A stretch of 64,000 bases of DNA from an uncultured Muribaculaceae bacterium (GCA_905233845.1 CAJOFH010000002.1:53459-117458), one strand, 5' to 3'; shown: positions 42,801-52,409, numbered from the stretch's first letter. The notes: a model not told the origin generated them from the sequence alone. A program made the numbers and translations.

Positions 42801-42855
42801 CCGCCCTTGACTGGTTTGACGTGAGAGACATCGACCATTTTGAGGGCGGCTTTTT
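42801..42855 (+). terminator. Terminator of hsp20
   Basis: CCGCCCT pairs with AGGGCGG, with a second inner pairing (TGGT/ACCA), followed by TTTTTG. The 35-base loop is long. Confidence 0.6.
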
Positions 42856-42895
42856 GTTCAATTAAGCTTAGTTTCCGTGGCTTTTTTATGTTTGT

Positions 42896-42927
42896 TTTGC
42901 AAGTTTGCCGAAAAATGTATAATTTTG
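42896..42927 (+). promoter_or_regulatory. Bacteroidota promoter
   Basis: TTTG (42896-42899), 20 bases, TAATTTTG (42920-42927), 36 bases before the ATG at 42964. Confidence 0.8.
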
Positions 42928-42963
42928 TGGTCTTAAAACTAAAAACACAAAAACCACATTATA

Positions 42964-43350
42964 ATGAAAAAGATAATCAAGAGAACACTATTGATACTGT
43001 TATTGCTGTTTACCTGCTTGGCAGTAGCAATGTCGCTCACCAATCCAACAAGCAACGATCACCTGAACGTTGTTGCCGACTATCTCAACAAGTTTGACAT
43101 GTCGCAAATCGACCTCAACGAGGAGGAACAAGCTCAATACACTGCCTACATGAGCAGTGGTGCAAACGCCAACTTAATGGACAAGGTAGTAAAACCCATG
43201 TTCCGCGTTCAAGATTATGGCTTGTGGTCGGTGGGTAAAATCAATGAGAAAAATGTCACTTTGGGAATGTTCAACAAAGTGACGATTATTGACGAAGAAG
43301 AAATTCCAAGGTCACTTCTTGACCGTGGCAAAGTGATAGGCAACAAGTAG
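42964..43350 (+). CDS. Small exported or membrane-anchored protein (DUF4359-like)
   Basis: A 128-residue protein with an N-terminal hydrophobic segment (about 6-25) followed by SLTNPTSNDHLNVVADYL, which resembles the TNP-x-Y start of DUF4359 proteins, and a C-terminal YGLWSVGKINEKNVTLGMFNKV. Probably faces the periplasm. Function unknown. It has its own promoter; the next gene starts 43 bases after the stop and may be co-transcribed. Confidence 0.7.
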   Translation: MKKIIKRTLLILLLLFTCLAVAMSLTNPTSNDHLNVVADYLNKFDMSQIDLNEEEQAQYTAYMSSGANANLMDKVVKPMFRVQDYGLWSVGKINEKNVTLGMFNKVTIIDEEEIPRSLLDRGKVIGNK

Positions 43351-43393
43351 TATGCCACTCCTTTGAGTCCAAAGTCACGTTCAACAAACAAAG

Positions 43394-44029
43394 ATGAGCA
43401 AGGCTTTTAGTAACAAGGCAATGCTAGCTTCAGCGCTGGCATTGCTATGTCTTATTACGCCCGCATGCCTGCGCGACCCCGACAATGGAGGGAAAGTGCG
43501 CGACGACCTACCACTGCAGCTGTTGCGTGACGGGGACCTGCTATTCCGCTGCGGCACCAGCACCGAGAGCCAAGCAGTGCTCGACGCCGACAAAAACCAA
43601 GGAGTGTATTCCCACATAGGCATTGCCATCAACGACGGAGGCACCTGGAAAGTAGTGCATGCCGTTCCCGGTGAGAACCACGATGGTGTAGACCATATAA
43701 AAGTAGAACCAGTGGACTCATTCTTCCTCACTACGCGTGCGGTGCAAGGAGCCGCCATGCGATTGAAGGGCTGCGACACAGCCAACTCACGCAAAGCCGC
43801 ACAATGGGCATTATCGAAATGTGGAGTGGAATTTGATGACCGTTACGACTGGAACGACAGCACAAGCCTCTATTGTACTGAGCTTGTGCAGCGTGCTTAT
43901 GAATCAGTGGGCGTGAATCTACGTGGCAACCGCATCACACATCTGTCGCTGCCGTTCTTCAAAGGCGACATCGTTTTTCCCAGCGACATCCAGCGCAACG
44001 ACTCGCTGAAAACAATTTTTAAATTCTAA
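43394..44029 (+). CDS. YiiX/YebB-like permuted papain-fold hydrolase
   Basis: A 211-residue exported protein (signal region about 1-25, ending TPACLRD, possibly a lipoprotein). The permuted NlpC/P60-like fold is indicated by LRDGDLLFRCG near the start, YSHIGIAI with the conserved His, and LYCTELVQRAY with the catalytic Cys; in this branch the His precedes the Cys. Such enzymes may cut peptidoglycan peptides or lipids. The final residues show no sorting domain. Confidence 0.85.
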   Translation: MSKAFSNKAMLASALALLCLITPACLRDPDNGGKVRDDLPLQLLRDGDLLFRCGTSTESQAVLDADKNQGVYSHIGIAINDGGTWKVVHAVPGENHDGVDHIKVEPVDSFFLTTRAVQGAAMRLKGCDTANSRKAAQWALSKCGVEFDDRYDWNDSTSLYCTELVQRAYESVGVNLRGNRITHLSLPFFKGDIVFPSDIQRNDSLKTIFKF

Positions 44030-44044
44030 AAACACAAAGATATG

Positions 44045-44084
44045 TTGAGAGTGCCAAGAATATTGACCTTCTTGGCACTCTCAA
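44045..44084 (+). terminator. 16-bp perfect hairpin between convergent genes
   Basis: TTGAGAGTGCCAAGAA (44045-44060) pairs with TTCTTGGCACTCTCAA (44069-44084), loop 8 bases. It lies between the YiiX gene and the minus-strand operon and may stop both transcripts. There is no long T run. Confidence 0.6.
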
Positions 44085-44138
44085 TACATAGTGTCATGAA
44101 TTCTCCACCTTCTAAAATGACGAAGGCGGCAATGGCTC

Positions 44139-45116
44139 CTATTTCATAATCAGGCGAAATGACATATCTTCGGAAGCACCTCCATTCATCTCGACATCGT
44201 TGAAATCACGCTTTGTAACTGTGCATCGGGCAGCGCCCTGAGTGCAACTGCCTCCACGGCGAGTGAGACCATATGCACTTGATGCTGATGAGCCTGTTGG
44301 GTCGACTTCTCCCTCGGTCACCCAAGAGTAATCCATCGAGAAATTATCGGTGGTTGCCTCAAAAGCATTTCCGCTCATATCGTAAAGCCCGAGTTCGTTA
44401 GGAACTTTAAGCTTAACATCATGCACTACAAAATCGCTGTTTTGCGAGTACCAAGCCACGTCGTTGATGTTGTTGCTGCCGGCATATGTATACCCTTCGC
44501 TCTTAACACCACCACGAGCGGCCCATTCCCATTGAGCCTCGGTGGGAAGCATGAAGTTCTTACCGGCAGCCAAAGCGCCATTGGCATGCAAGTAATCATT
44601 GAGTGCATCAACAAATTGCAGAATCTCGCTGTACCATTGTCCGTTGCATGGTTTCTGGTCTCCCACTTCGGCAAAATAAGCATAGTCGGGGTACAGTGCC
44701 TTCCAAAGCGCCTGTGTACACTCGGTCTCGGCCATATAGAAATCGGTGAGCGTCACACTGTGTGCAGGACTCTCGGAAGCGTTATTGTCATTTCCCATAA
44801 CGAAAGTACCACCTTTCACATAAATCATGCGGAAGGTAACTCCATTGACAGAAAAATCAATGTATTCGGGTGCTGGCTGGCTGCCATTGAGCAATATATT
44901 GTAGACCATAGTAATATCGGCACCAGTAATGTGGCCATCGCCGTCTACATCGCTAGTGGAAAGGAATGTGTCATCGCTGTTGAGCAGATAGTTGTAAAGC
45001 ACTGTCACGTCGGTGCTAGTCACAGCTCCGTCATTGTTGACATCGCCAGTGACACCAGCATAGGCCGCAGTAGTTACTCCAAATGCTGCCAGTATAAATA
45101 GAATAAAAGTCTTCAT
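44139..45116 (-). CDS. Secreted SUMF1/FGE-fold protein with N-terminal dockerin repeats
   Basis: A 325-residue protein: signal peptide (about 1-20), two dockerin-type Ca-binding repeats (about 24-80; DVNNDGAVTSTDVTVLYNYL, DVDGDGHITGADITMVYNIL), then a formylglycine-generating-enzyme-like domain (VKGGTFVMGND, YMAETECTQALW, LPTEAQWEWAARGG, GLYDMSGNAFE, RRGGSC). The Cys pair needed for sulfatase activation is not conserved with normal spacing (C-x6-C here), so a binding or structural role is more likely. It is the last gene of the TonB-receptor operon. Confidence 0.88.
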   Translation of the reverse strand: MKTFILFILAAFGVTTAAYAGVTGDVNNDGAVTSTDVTVLYNYLLNSDDTFLSTSDVDGDGHITGADITMVYNILLNGSQPAPEYIDFSVNGVTFRMIYVKGGTFVMGNDNNASESPAHSVTLTDFYMAETECTQALWKALYPDYAYFAEVGDQKPCNGQWYSEILQFVDALNDYLHANGALAAGKNFMLPTEAQWEWAARGGVKSEGYTYAGSNNINDVAWYSQNSDFVVHDVKLKVPNELGLYDMSGNAFEATTDNFSMDYSWVTEGEVDPTGSSASSAYGLTRRGGSCTQGAARCTVTKRDFNDVEMNGGASEDMSFRLIMK

Positions 45117-45118
45117 AT

Positions 45119-46375
45119 TTAACGAACGATAAACTTGCGGCCGTTTTTGATATAAATGCCAGCTGGCAGAGTTCCGTGCATGGGGCGTCCCATGATGTCA
45201 TATACAGCACCCTCATTATCATTGTTGTCAATCTTGAGATTGGTTACAGCAGTGGGTGTCTCTATGCTAGTGAGATAAATCTGATAGACTAAGCCGTTCC
45301 AAGAGAAAATACCAGTGATGTTGCGTATCTCTCCGTTCTCAGGAATCTCGGTGCCCAATGGGAGATAGCCCAGCATATCGTTGACGCGCACCTGCTCACC
45401 ATCGGCTTCGGCCACATAGAAACGACCATTCTTGCTGATAGCCACATCATTAAGGGCTATAAGCCTTGAGAAGTTGGCATCATTTAGAAGTTCAGACATA
45501 GTAAATAGTGTTGGCTGCAATTCATTGCCACTAGTCTTAGTGTAAGTGTCGGTGCTTGTTAGGGCATCATTAGTTGCCTGCGGACGTTCGCGTCCAGCTA
45601 CATCGTCATCGGGATCTTCGTCATAGTAGAACTGTCCACGTTTCACATAGATAAAACCATTAAGGATGTCGCCACGTTCCAAACCAAGATTAAGTACGTC
45701 AAACTCCACAGCACCTGTAGCGTCCTCTACATAGGCAGTGCTCCAGTCTACGCCATTAACCTGAGCATTGTTCAACGCAAGTTTGGCGAGAGTACCCACT
45801 TCCAGAGCATTGAACTCGGCAATAGAGCCCACTTCAACATAGGTTGCTGCATCGGGAGTGTAGGTTTCATCATTAGCCTCGTCGGTCACAACCGTCATCT
45901 TGAGCAACAGCGACTGTGTGCTCCATTCGTTGGCTGCGTTCTCGTTGTCGAACGTAATGGCTGTTGAATTACCACTCCAAACATAGTTGGTGGCATCAAG
46001 TTCTCCGTTACCTTCTTGTGCTTCAAGGAAGAACTTATAGTTCTGCACTTCAAATGTGATGCCAGTGATGGCACGACCTTCATCGGCTGTGATGGTGATT
46101 TTGCCACCAACCTGCAGATAGGTGACACCTGCATTAGTGCGCCACATGCGATTTGTCTTTGCCCCATCAACTGCAGTCAAGACCACATCTCCTTGACGAA
46201 GTTCTTGCCCACTAATTACCCCCTTTGTTGGGTCTTCCCAATCGGCTGGAGTTGCCACCTCAAGGTTGAGGTTGTTGTTGGCAAAGTCATACACATTCTC
46301 TTGAGTTGCTGCATTGGCGGTAAGTTGCCATGCGCACAATAGCGCTAATGCGCCAAATTTAGTAATGATGTTCAT
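45119..46375 (-). CDS. Secreted protein with type IX sorting domain, 418 residues
   Basis: Signal peptide (about 1-22), then beta-rich segments resembling OB-fold/adhesin modules (EVGSIAEFNALEVGTLAKL..ALNNAQVNGV and repeated DVAISKNGRFYV). The end, VYDIMGRPMHGTLPAGIYIK, is a classical type IX secretion C-terminal sorting domain. It starts 40 bases after the DUF4876 lipoprotein gene and ends 2 bases before the SUMF1 gene start, so it belongs to the operon. Function unknown; expected on the cell surface. Confidence 0.85.
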   Translation of the reverse strand: MNIITKFGALALLCAWQLTANAATQENVYDFANNNLNLEVATPADWEDPTKGVISGQELRQGDVVLTAVDGAKTNRMWRTNAGVTYLQVGGKITITADEGRAITGITFEVQNYKFFLEAQEGNGELDATNYVWSGNSTAITFDNENAANEWSTQSLLLKMTVVTDEANDETYTPDAATYVEVGSIAEFNALEVGTLAKLALNNAQVNGVDWSTAYVEDATGAVEFDVLNLGLERGDILNGFIYVKRGQFYYDEDPDDDVAGRERPQATNDALTSTDTYTKTSGNELQPTLFTMSELLNDANFSRLIALNDVAISKNGRFYVAEADGEQVRVNDMLGYLPLGTEIPENGEIRNITGIFSWNGLVYQIYLTSIETPTAVTNLKIDNNDNEGAVYDIMGRPMHGTLPAGIYIKNGRKFIVR

Positions 46376-46415
46376 AGTGTAAAATTTTGAATTATTGAAT
46401 TATTGAACTTTTAAT

Positions 46416-47648
46416 TTATTTCGATAAAGAAGGCTTCTGCTTGGGTAGGAAATCATTAGTGGAATTGTTTGTATCAACAAGTATTCCGCTTGTATCACGT
46501 TTCCTTATTACCGATGTTCCATATCTTGATTTGTCACTTGACGTCTCGGCGCAATAAGTCCATCCCGAGTCGAGCGAAGCCGAAGCCACATTCCATGCCC
46601 ATTCATTCTTGATTGCAAGGTTCACCCAGTCGATGACCCATGAATTAGGGATATAATATCCGTCGCCATTGCTCTCATAAGTGCCCCAGGCAGCATTAAC
46701 GAGATAGGTGTAATTATAGTAATTGTCGGCAATAAAAGTGTCATAGTCGGAATGCATGCGAACCAGTCCATAAGATTTTGACCCCTTGTTATTAAGCATG
46801 GTATAACTCCACAAGTCGCTGTACCACTTTGTGAGATTGACGGCGCTAGGATTGTCCTCGTCGATGAATTCGGTGTTTGGGCTCACGTCATAGAACTCAA
46901 ACTGGGCTGCGCTCAGATCGATAGAGTTTGGATTAATTAAAGTATGGTCCTTGGCATTAAGGGCTACGACAAGTGACTGTCCCGCTTCGACAGGAACACT
47001 AGTGCCGTTGCCAGGGATAAGATACAACCAACTCACTGTCACTGCGTCCTTCATCAAGTTTGGGGTGAGTTCCCACTGCATGTCGCTCTGGAACTTCGAC
47101 TCAACGATTGCCAGACCGTCGGCATAGATGAGATGGTCACTGTTGTTGGTGATAATGAGGTATTGGTCGTCGGTATAGGGCCGTTGCGTGCCACTAAAAG
47201 TGCTGGATGTGAAAAAGATTTCCTCAATCACCATTCCAGCCTCGGCGTTATAGTTGTTAAATAGCAGAGAGACCATTGAACTTGACGAGTTGGCGTTTGC
47301 GACCTCCACTCCCTGCGCTTCGGCCTTCATAGTGGTTGTGGTGGTGCCCCCCCCTATGCTATAACTAATGTCGCCATTTGCAGTGATGTTATATCTACCC
47401 TCGGGCACAACAACAGTCGCCATATAGTTGTTGCCTTCAAGCTTGAATTCACTCACGCTATAGGTTGCCATAGTCTCTATATTGGTGAGAATGACTTCGG
47501 CATTAACGAGAGAAGCATTATCAAGATTTATGGGCAGTTGCAGATATATGCGCAGTGGCGCGTCGACAGCCACTTCGTCTTTGTTGCACGATGTGAGTGT
47601 CAATGCAACTGCCATTACAAATAATAGATAGAACTTATTCATAGTCAT
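46416..47648 (-). CDS. DUF4876-like lipoprotein
   Basis: A 410-residue protein with a lipoprotein signal (LTLTSCNKDEVAVD, Cys21-22 region, acidic residues after it). Residues 25-130 form an Ig-like carrier domain (RIYLQLPINL..VPEGRYNITANG), followed by a large domain with EIFFTSSTFSGTQRPYTDDQ and NKDHTLINPNSIDLS-like blocks, which I recall as DUF4876. Such genes are often found with DUF6850 barrel proteins and TonB receptors. Its start shares a base with the upstream stop (TAATG). Possibly the ligand-binding partner of the receptor; inference. Confidence 0.8.
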   Translation of the reverse strand: MTMNKFYLLFVMAVALTLTSCNKDEVAVDAPLRIYLQLPINLDNASLVNAEVILTNIETMATYSVSEFKLEGNNYMATVVVPEGRYNITANGDISYSIGGGTTTTTMKAEAQGVEVANANSSSSMVSLLFNNYNAEAGMVIEEIFFTSSTFSGTQRPYTDDQYLIITNNSDHLIYADGLAIVESKFQSDMQWELTPNLMKDAVTVSWLYLIPGNGTSVPVEAGQSLVVALNAKDHTLINPNSIDLSAAQFEFYDVSPNTEFIDEDNPSAVNLTKWYSDLWSYTMLNNKGSKSYGLVRMHSDYDTFIADNYYNYTYLVNAAWGTYESNGDGYYIPNSWVIDWVNLAIKNEWAWNVASASLDSGWTYCAETSSDKSRYGTSVIRKRDTSGILVDTNNSTNDFLPKQKPSLSK

Positions 47649-49177
47649 TAAATGTTTACTCCTAATGAGAATAATAAATTGTTTTGATGCTCATGAGTCG
47701 AGCTGATAGTGATACCATATTGAACCTCGCCAAAAATTGAGTAGCGAGTGTTGCCAATGTGATAATCGGCACGAAGGCGAGCTCCTGCGTGAGTGAAATT
47801 TGACTTCAACACATTGAAATTGTGCTCTAACATGCGGGTGAAATGTGGCTCCATCGTGGCAAGTGGCAGCAAGAGATAGTTATTGGTACAGCCGTGATAA
47901 GAGCCGTCGACCTGGGTGGTCAAGGTCCAGGACTTGGATGGATGCAGCATCAGTTGACCCATGACTTCTCCAAAAGCATGACCATATTTCATAGTGCGAC
48001 GTGGATGGACGAAGTGTTGACGGTTGCCTGAATATCCGCCCCTCACCTTCACGACCCATGACGTGGTGCCCTGGTTTCCAACCATCGCCGTAACCGAGGT
48101 GTTGATGATGTAGTTCTTGTACATTGTCAAGTGAGCTATCACGGGATAGATTTGTGACGATGAAGTGCCAGCGATGTGCTGGTCGCTTGAACGGCGGTTG
48201 AACTGGTAGTCGCCCCACATGGCATAGTCAATGTCGCCCTTTCTCTCCCAGCCCAGTCGCAACCCCACCTCCTTGTTGTAGAGAGTGGTAAGTGGTAGCG
48301 AGTTGAGCAGTCGTGCCACACGCTGCCAACTGTGTTGAGATGCCCATGCATTGGCTATAACACCATTGCCATAGTGTGGGGCAAGCCCCAGCTGAAGCTT
48401 TATGCCTCCACCCTTAAAGATGAGGTCATTGATGTCGCCCGAGAACCGAGTATAGACCTCACCCAAACCCATAAGCTGATATTCAGGCACACTGCCCAGT
48501 GGTTTGTAGAAATCTACGCTGTTGGTCTGGCGATAGATGTTACCTTGCATGCCAAAATCTAGAGTGTAATGACTGATGTCGTAGCCCACACCAGCACGAA
48601 GCGTGAGGTCGCTCACGATGCTTCGTGTGCGAGGGTCTACTTTGCGGTACTCTTGTTCGGCTCTAAATAGCATCTCGCCTCCCACGTGCCAGCTGTTGAT
48701 GTGAGTGCCGTAACCTCCCTCAAACGCATAGCATTCCATGCGCGTGCTACCGCCAACTGTGTCGCCTAAAACATCAGGCTCAAGTAAGTCGTAGTCGGCC
48801 ACAGAGTTCCATTTGATGTCATATTTTTTGCCAGTGGTATAAGAAGCTTTTCCCCACACTGCCGTGTTTTCGCTAAGTCTGACATATGAGTCGGCTTTCA
48901 TAGCAGCCGTGAAATGCCCAGTGCCCTTTTGCAAGACGAATGGCTCGCTCATTTTTTGCCAGTCGGCAGTGAGATGGAAGTTGGTGAGAGAGTATTGATA
49001 AGCGGTTTCCATCATCGCAGGGTTGGTCCTGGAGATGACACTGAGCTCGTTAAAGAGCGACAGATGTTCCACAAGAGCCTCATGTTTAGTGGATGTGGAG
49101 TCGGTTACTTGAGCCGTTGCGCTTAAGTGCCATGCGAGTAGCAGCAATAATAGTATTCTGTTTCTCATAATCATCAA
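47648..49177 (-). CDS. Outer-membrane beta-barrel protein (DUF6850-like)
   Basis: A 509-residue protein with a signal peptide (about 1-23). The rest alternates amphipathic strands typical of an outer-membrane barrel (for example YALSFTHAGARLRADYHIGN-type) and ends in a hydrophobic strand LLFSLGVNI, as barrel proteins do. I recall this family as DUF6850. It overlaps the small lipoprotein gene by 4 bases and the DUF4876 gene by one, indicating translational coupling. It may be a second pore or receptor working with the TonB-dependent receptor. Confidence 0.8.
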   Translation of the reverse strand: MMIMRNRILLLLLLAWHLSATAQVTDSTSTKHEALVEHLSLFNELSVISRTNPAMMETAYQYSLTNFHLTADWQKMSEPFVLQKGTGHFTAAMKADSYVRLSENTAVWGKASYTTGKKYDIKWNSVADYDLLEPDVLGDTVGGSTRMECYAFEGGYGTHINSWHVGGEMLFRAEQEYRKVDPRTRSIVSDLTLRAGVGYDISHYTLDFGMQGNIYRQTNSVDFYKPLGSVPEYQLMGLGEVYTRFSGDINDLIFKGGGIKLQLGLAPHYGNGVIANAWASQHSWQRVARLLNSLPLTTLYNKEVGLRLGWERKGDIDYAMWGDYQFNRRSSDQHIAGTSSSQIYPVIAHLTMYKNYIINTSVTAMVGNQGTTSWVVKVRGGYSGNRQHFVHPRRTMKYGHAFGEVMGQLMLHPSKSWTLTTQVDGSYHGCTNNYLLLPLATMEPHFTRMLEHNFNVLKSNFTHAGARLRADYHIGNTRYSIFGEVQYGITISSTHEHQNNLLFSLGVNI

Positions 49178-49563
49178 TCCATTAAAATCATTTCGAGCGA
49201 AACGACATTGTCGTCAAGCCCAACTAATGATACATAATCGCTCAAAGCACGAAACTGGCTGGTGTGGGCTATGCTGTCGCTGTCGACATATCGCACAACG
49301 CCCTCCACATGAATAGAGTAAGCGCCACGAAACAAGTTCTCTATATCAATTGTGCCTCTTGTTTCGCCCGCCTGTGTTACTGTGTTGCGGCTGTTGAGGT
49401 CTACCATTTTGACTGAATATTGAATTGTCTCTATCTTTCCATCGATGGGGAGAGTGAGAGCTATGTGGGCGGTTGTAGTGTAGTCATTGTAGTCCTTGTG
49501 GCATGAAGTCACGCTCAACGACAACAAGGCACACATAATCATATATAATAATGTCGTTCTCAT
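49174..49563 (-). CDS. Small lipoprotein of the TonB-receptor operon
   Basis: A 129-residue protein with a lipoprotein signal (SVTSCHKDYNDY, Cys21). The remainder looks like one Ig-like beta sandwich (HIALTLPIDGKIETIQYSVKMVDL..GAYSIHVEGVV), similar to the N-terminal module of the DUF4876 protein two genes down. It overlaps both neighbours by 4 bases. Function unknown, probably an accessory surface lipoprotein. Confidence 0.8.
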   Translation of the reverse strand: MRTTLLYMIMCALLSLSVTSCHKDYNDYTTTAHIALTLPIDGKIETIQYSVKMVDLNSRNTVTQAGETRGTIDIENLFRGAYSIHVEGVVRYVDSDSIAHTSQFRALSDYVSLVGLDDNVVSLEMILMD

Positions 49564-52286
49564 AACTTAATATTCATTTCTAAACCAAAATAGGGTGTCG
49601 CATGGCGGCGAATCGTCACACCGTCACGCTCATAGCTTGGTGTATAATCCCAAATCTTATTGCAGAACATGGCGATGTGAAAGTGGTCATTAAAGAATTT
49701 CTTTGTCACCTTGAAGTTCACATTCATTGAGAATGGCACTTTGAACAAGTCGTACATTGACTCGGTGTTATTGCGCACGAGATAGCGCAAGTAAACGTCC
49801 TCGGCAAGCGCGGGATTCCAGTCGTGAATGTTTCCGTCAATGTCCATATACTGGTCAGGATAGTTGCTGATGGGCTCGCGCTGATTGGAGGTAAACCACA
49901 GGCATTGTACCGAGATAGAGAATCCTAATTTAAGTCGTGGCACATCGGTGTCGAAGGTAAAATTGGTATTTACCATCTCGTCGGTGTAACCTTCGATATC
50001 CTTATATATGCCCACAAAAGTAATTTGCTTGTCTCCAATCACTTGCGAAGGACGTTCCATAAGCGACACCGAGTTGCGGTGCACAGTCTTAAACCAAGCC
50101 CCGTTGATGGTGAGACGAGTGTGCAACTTCTCTATGCGCCTTGAGGCAAAAGTGTATTCGATGCCTTCCTTCTTGGTTTGGCTGCCATTAGAGTAGCGAG
50201 AATGAGCCACCAGCTCCTGGGTCATTTCATATGGAACACCATCCAGTGAAGGTGGTGCGTTAAGGGTGTTGCCGTCGATACCTGATGTGTCATAGAGTTT
50301 GTAATCATAGGGAGCATAGATTGCCGTGGAGCGAAATCCCGATGTCATATTCTCGCGGAAATAGGTTACCGAAAGGCGGTTGCCAGCAATATTGATGTCG
50401 CTACCAATCTCCCACTTGAAGTTTTGTGCAGCGCGCAGGTCATAATTGGTAGGATTGATGACATAGGTCATTATATTGATGCGTTTGTAGGCCTCGTTGG
50501 GGTGATAATAATTAAACTGCACAAGGTCAATATAGTTGAGTTCGGGATACAAGTGTTCGATAGTGGGCATCTTAGTGTGCATGCCCAGTCCTCCCGAGAG
50601 TCGCACAAATCCAACATTGTCGCCCACGTTGAATTGTGGGAAAGTCCACCCAATGTTCACGCGAGGATCCCAATAAAACTTGTTGTGTAATGAGTAAGCC
50701 TTTGACAAGTTCATCAAGTGAGCGCCTCTGATTCCAGCCACCACTTCAAGGGTGCTGCCGCCAAGAGAAGTCTTCAGCGTTTCCTCGGCATAGACCGAGA
50801 GGTTGTGCATAGCCGGTATCGTTGAAATGTCGCGTGGACGGCCACTCATGCCAGGATAGAGCGGGAGTGTGACATCAAAAATTTGTCCCTTGCCATAGTT
50901 CTTGTCTACATTCCAGTCGGCGCCAATCATCAGAGAGTTGGAGACTCGCTGTGAGGGAATTTGAAGCTTAACATTCACTTTCATGAAAAGATTGAATGGT
51001 TTGCCGTCAACCTTATGATTCGCAGTGTAGCTGTAGGGCAATATCACGGCGTCGCTCTCTCCTTGGGTAAGTGAAGTGGCAGCAATGGTCGCTCGGCGCA
51101 ACTGTATAAATTTCTCACGAGTGATATTGTCGTTATCGAGCGATGTTGAGATGGTGGCATTAAACATCTTAAACCATGACTCATTCTCCACAGACTTTAG
51201 GCTTAACGAAGTCATCAACGCCCAGCGGTTGTAAGAAGATTTATAGGTGTCGATTGCACCTTCGTTGAGGTCGGGGTCGGTCTTATCGTTATCAAACGAG
51301 CCAGTGTAGTCAACATTGGTCGACAGTGAGGTGTTGAGACGCACGCCACTCCATGATTTGTGAATGCGCGCCGAAACTGTAACGCGCTTGTAGTTTTCGA
51401 GCGTGTTGCGTGGGTCGTTGCGAGAGTCGAGATAGTCGGCATTGAGATTCAGAGTCAACTTGTTAGGCTCCCACTCAAATCCTTTGCCCACAAAAAATAG
51501 ATAGCTACCCATGTCGGCTTTCAGGCGAGCGGTGAGTGGGCTGTTGCCTCGCTTGCGCTCTATTTTCACCACTCCGCTTGTGAGGTCGCCATATTCCACC
51601 GAGGGAATACCACGCACGATTTCAATCCTCTCAATGTCGTCGGTGGAAATGCTACGCATGTCAACACCTTGATTGGTGAAGTCACGTTTCATTGCTTGCG
51701 CGTCGGTAGATCCACTCACATATTGCAGGTTGGCATTGCTCGAGATTGGAGCACCGTCCATAAGAAAGCTAGTGCCGAGCGATGATGTGGCATAGTTGGC
51801 ACCGCCTCCGCCTGCCTCTCGCAAACTAATAGTGTTTGGACTGCCCAACTGAGGGTCTTTCGCTCTGCCGCCAGGAATCAGCTCCATCATGTCACCAAAA
51901 CTCGACGGCTGCAGGTGATCCATTGCTTGTCGACCTATTACCGACGAGGTGCTCAGTTTTTGCGACTCTTGAGCCGTGACAACAACCTCGTTGAGTGTTG
52001 TAGTGTGGCTCTCGAGGTAATAAGTGCCACTGTGCGCTTCTTCAACAAGTGGCTTGTAACCTATATAAGTAATTTCAAGTTTCTGCCCTTTTTCTATTGT
52101 TAAATTAAACAATCCGTCAATATTGGTAACCGCGGCAATAGTTTTGCTGCCCTCAATTGTGATTGTGGCACCTATCAGAGGCTCTTGAGTTGCTCTGTCT
52201 TTAACCGCTCCTTCAATCTTTATTTGGGCTTTGAGTGAGAAAGTGGTTATAAAAAATAGAAATAATATTATTGGTATTTTATTCAT
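49560..52286 (-). CDS. TonB-dependent outer-membrane receptor
   Basis: A 908-residue receptor. Order: signal peptide (about 1-20), carboxypeptidase-D-regulatory-like domain (about 22-95, IEGAVKDRATQEPLIGATI), a TonB-box-like segment, the plug (about 110-230, IERIEIVRGIPSVEYGDLTSGVV), then the beta-barrel ending in an aromatic/charged strand YFGLEMNIKL. There is no SusD partner nearby, so it is not a standard glycan SusCD pair; import of a metal complex, cofactor or peptide is more likely. It heads a six-gene operon and has a -7 box TAATTTTG 22 bases upstream. A tandem 11-bp repeat lies further upstream. Confidence 0.93.
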   Translation of the reverse strand: MNKIPIILFLFFITTFSLKAQIKIEGAVKDRATQEPLIGATITIEGSKTIAAVTNIDGLFNLTIEKGQKLEITYIGYKPLVEEAHSGTYYLESHTTTLNEVVVTAQESQKLSTSSVIGRQAMDHLQPSSFGDMMELIPGGRAKDPQLGSPNTISLREAGGGGANYATSSLGTSFLMDGAPISSNANLQYVSGSTDAQAMKRDFTNQGVDMRSISTDDIERIEIVRGIPSVEYGDLTSGVVKIERKRGNSPLTARLKADMGSYLFFVGKGFEWEPNKLTLNLNADYLDSRNDPRNTLENYKRVTVSARIHKSWSGVRLNTSLSTNVDYTGSFDNDKTDPDLNEGAIDTYKSSYNRWALMTSLSLKSVENESWFKMFNATISTSLDNDNITREKFIQLRRATIAATSLTQGESDAVILPYSYTANHKVDGKPFNLFMKVNVKLQIPSQRVSNSLMIGADWNVDKNYGKGQIFDVTLPLYPGMSGRPRDISTIPAMHNLSVYAEETLKTSLGGSTLEVVAGIRGAHLMNLSKAYSLHNKFYWDPRVNIGWTFPQFNVGDNVGFVRLSGGLGMHTKMPTIEHLYPELNYIDLVQFNYYHPNEAYKRINIMTYVINPTNYDLRAAQNFKWEIGSDINIAGNRLSVTYFRENMTSGFRSTAIYAPYDYKLYDTSGIDGNTLNAPPSLDGVPYEMTQELVAHSRYSNGSQTKKEGIEYTFASRRIEKLHTRLTINGAWFKTVHRNSVSLMERPSQVIGDKQITFVGIYKDIEGYTDEMVNTNFTFDTDVPRLKLGFSISVQCLWFTSNQREPISNYPDQYMDIDGNIHDWNPALAEDVYLRYLVRNNTESMYDLFKVPFSMNVNFKVTKKFFNDHFHIAMFCNKIWDYTPSYERDGVTIRRHATPYFGLEMNIKL

Positions 52287-52307
52287 ATTATACTATATTA
52301 ATGACTG

Positions 52308-52339
52308 CAAAATTACTATAGTGTTTTTTGTGGGACAAT
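52308..52339 (-). promoter_or_regulatory. Promoter of the TonB-receptor operon
   Basis: Minus strand TAATTTTG (52315-52308) with ATTG about 20 bases upstream (52339-52336), set in a GTCCCAC context. Confidence 0.6.
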
Positions 52340-52409
52340 AACAACTTTTTGTGATTTTCACTTGTCAAAAACACTACTATTTGGTATGCTGAAAATTGTT
52401 ATAAGTGAT

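Noticed and set aside
44139..52286. A polysaccharide utilisation locus
   Set aside because: There is no SusD, glycoside hydrolase or sulfatase with the receptor.
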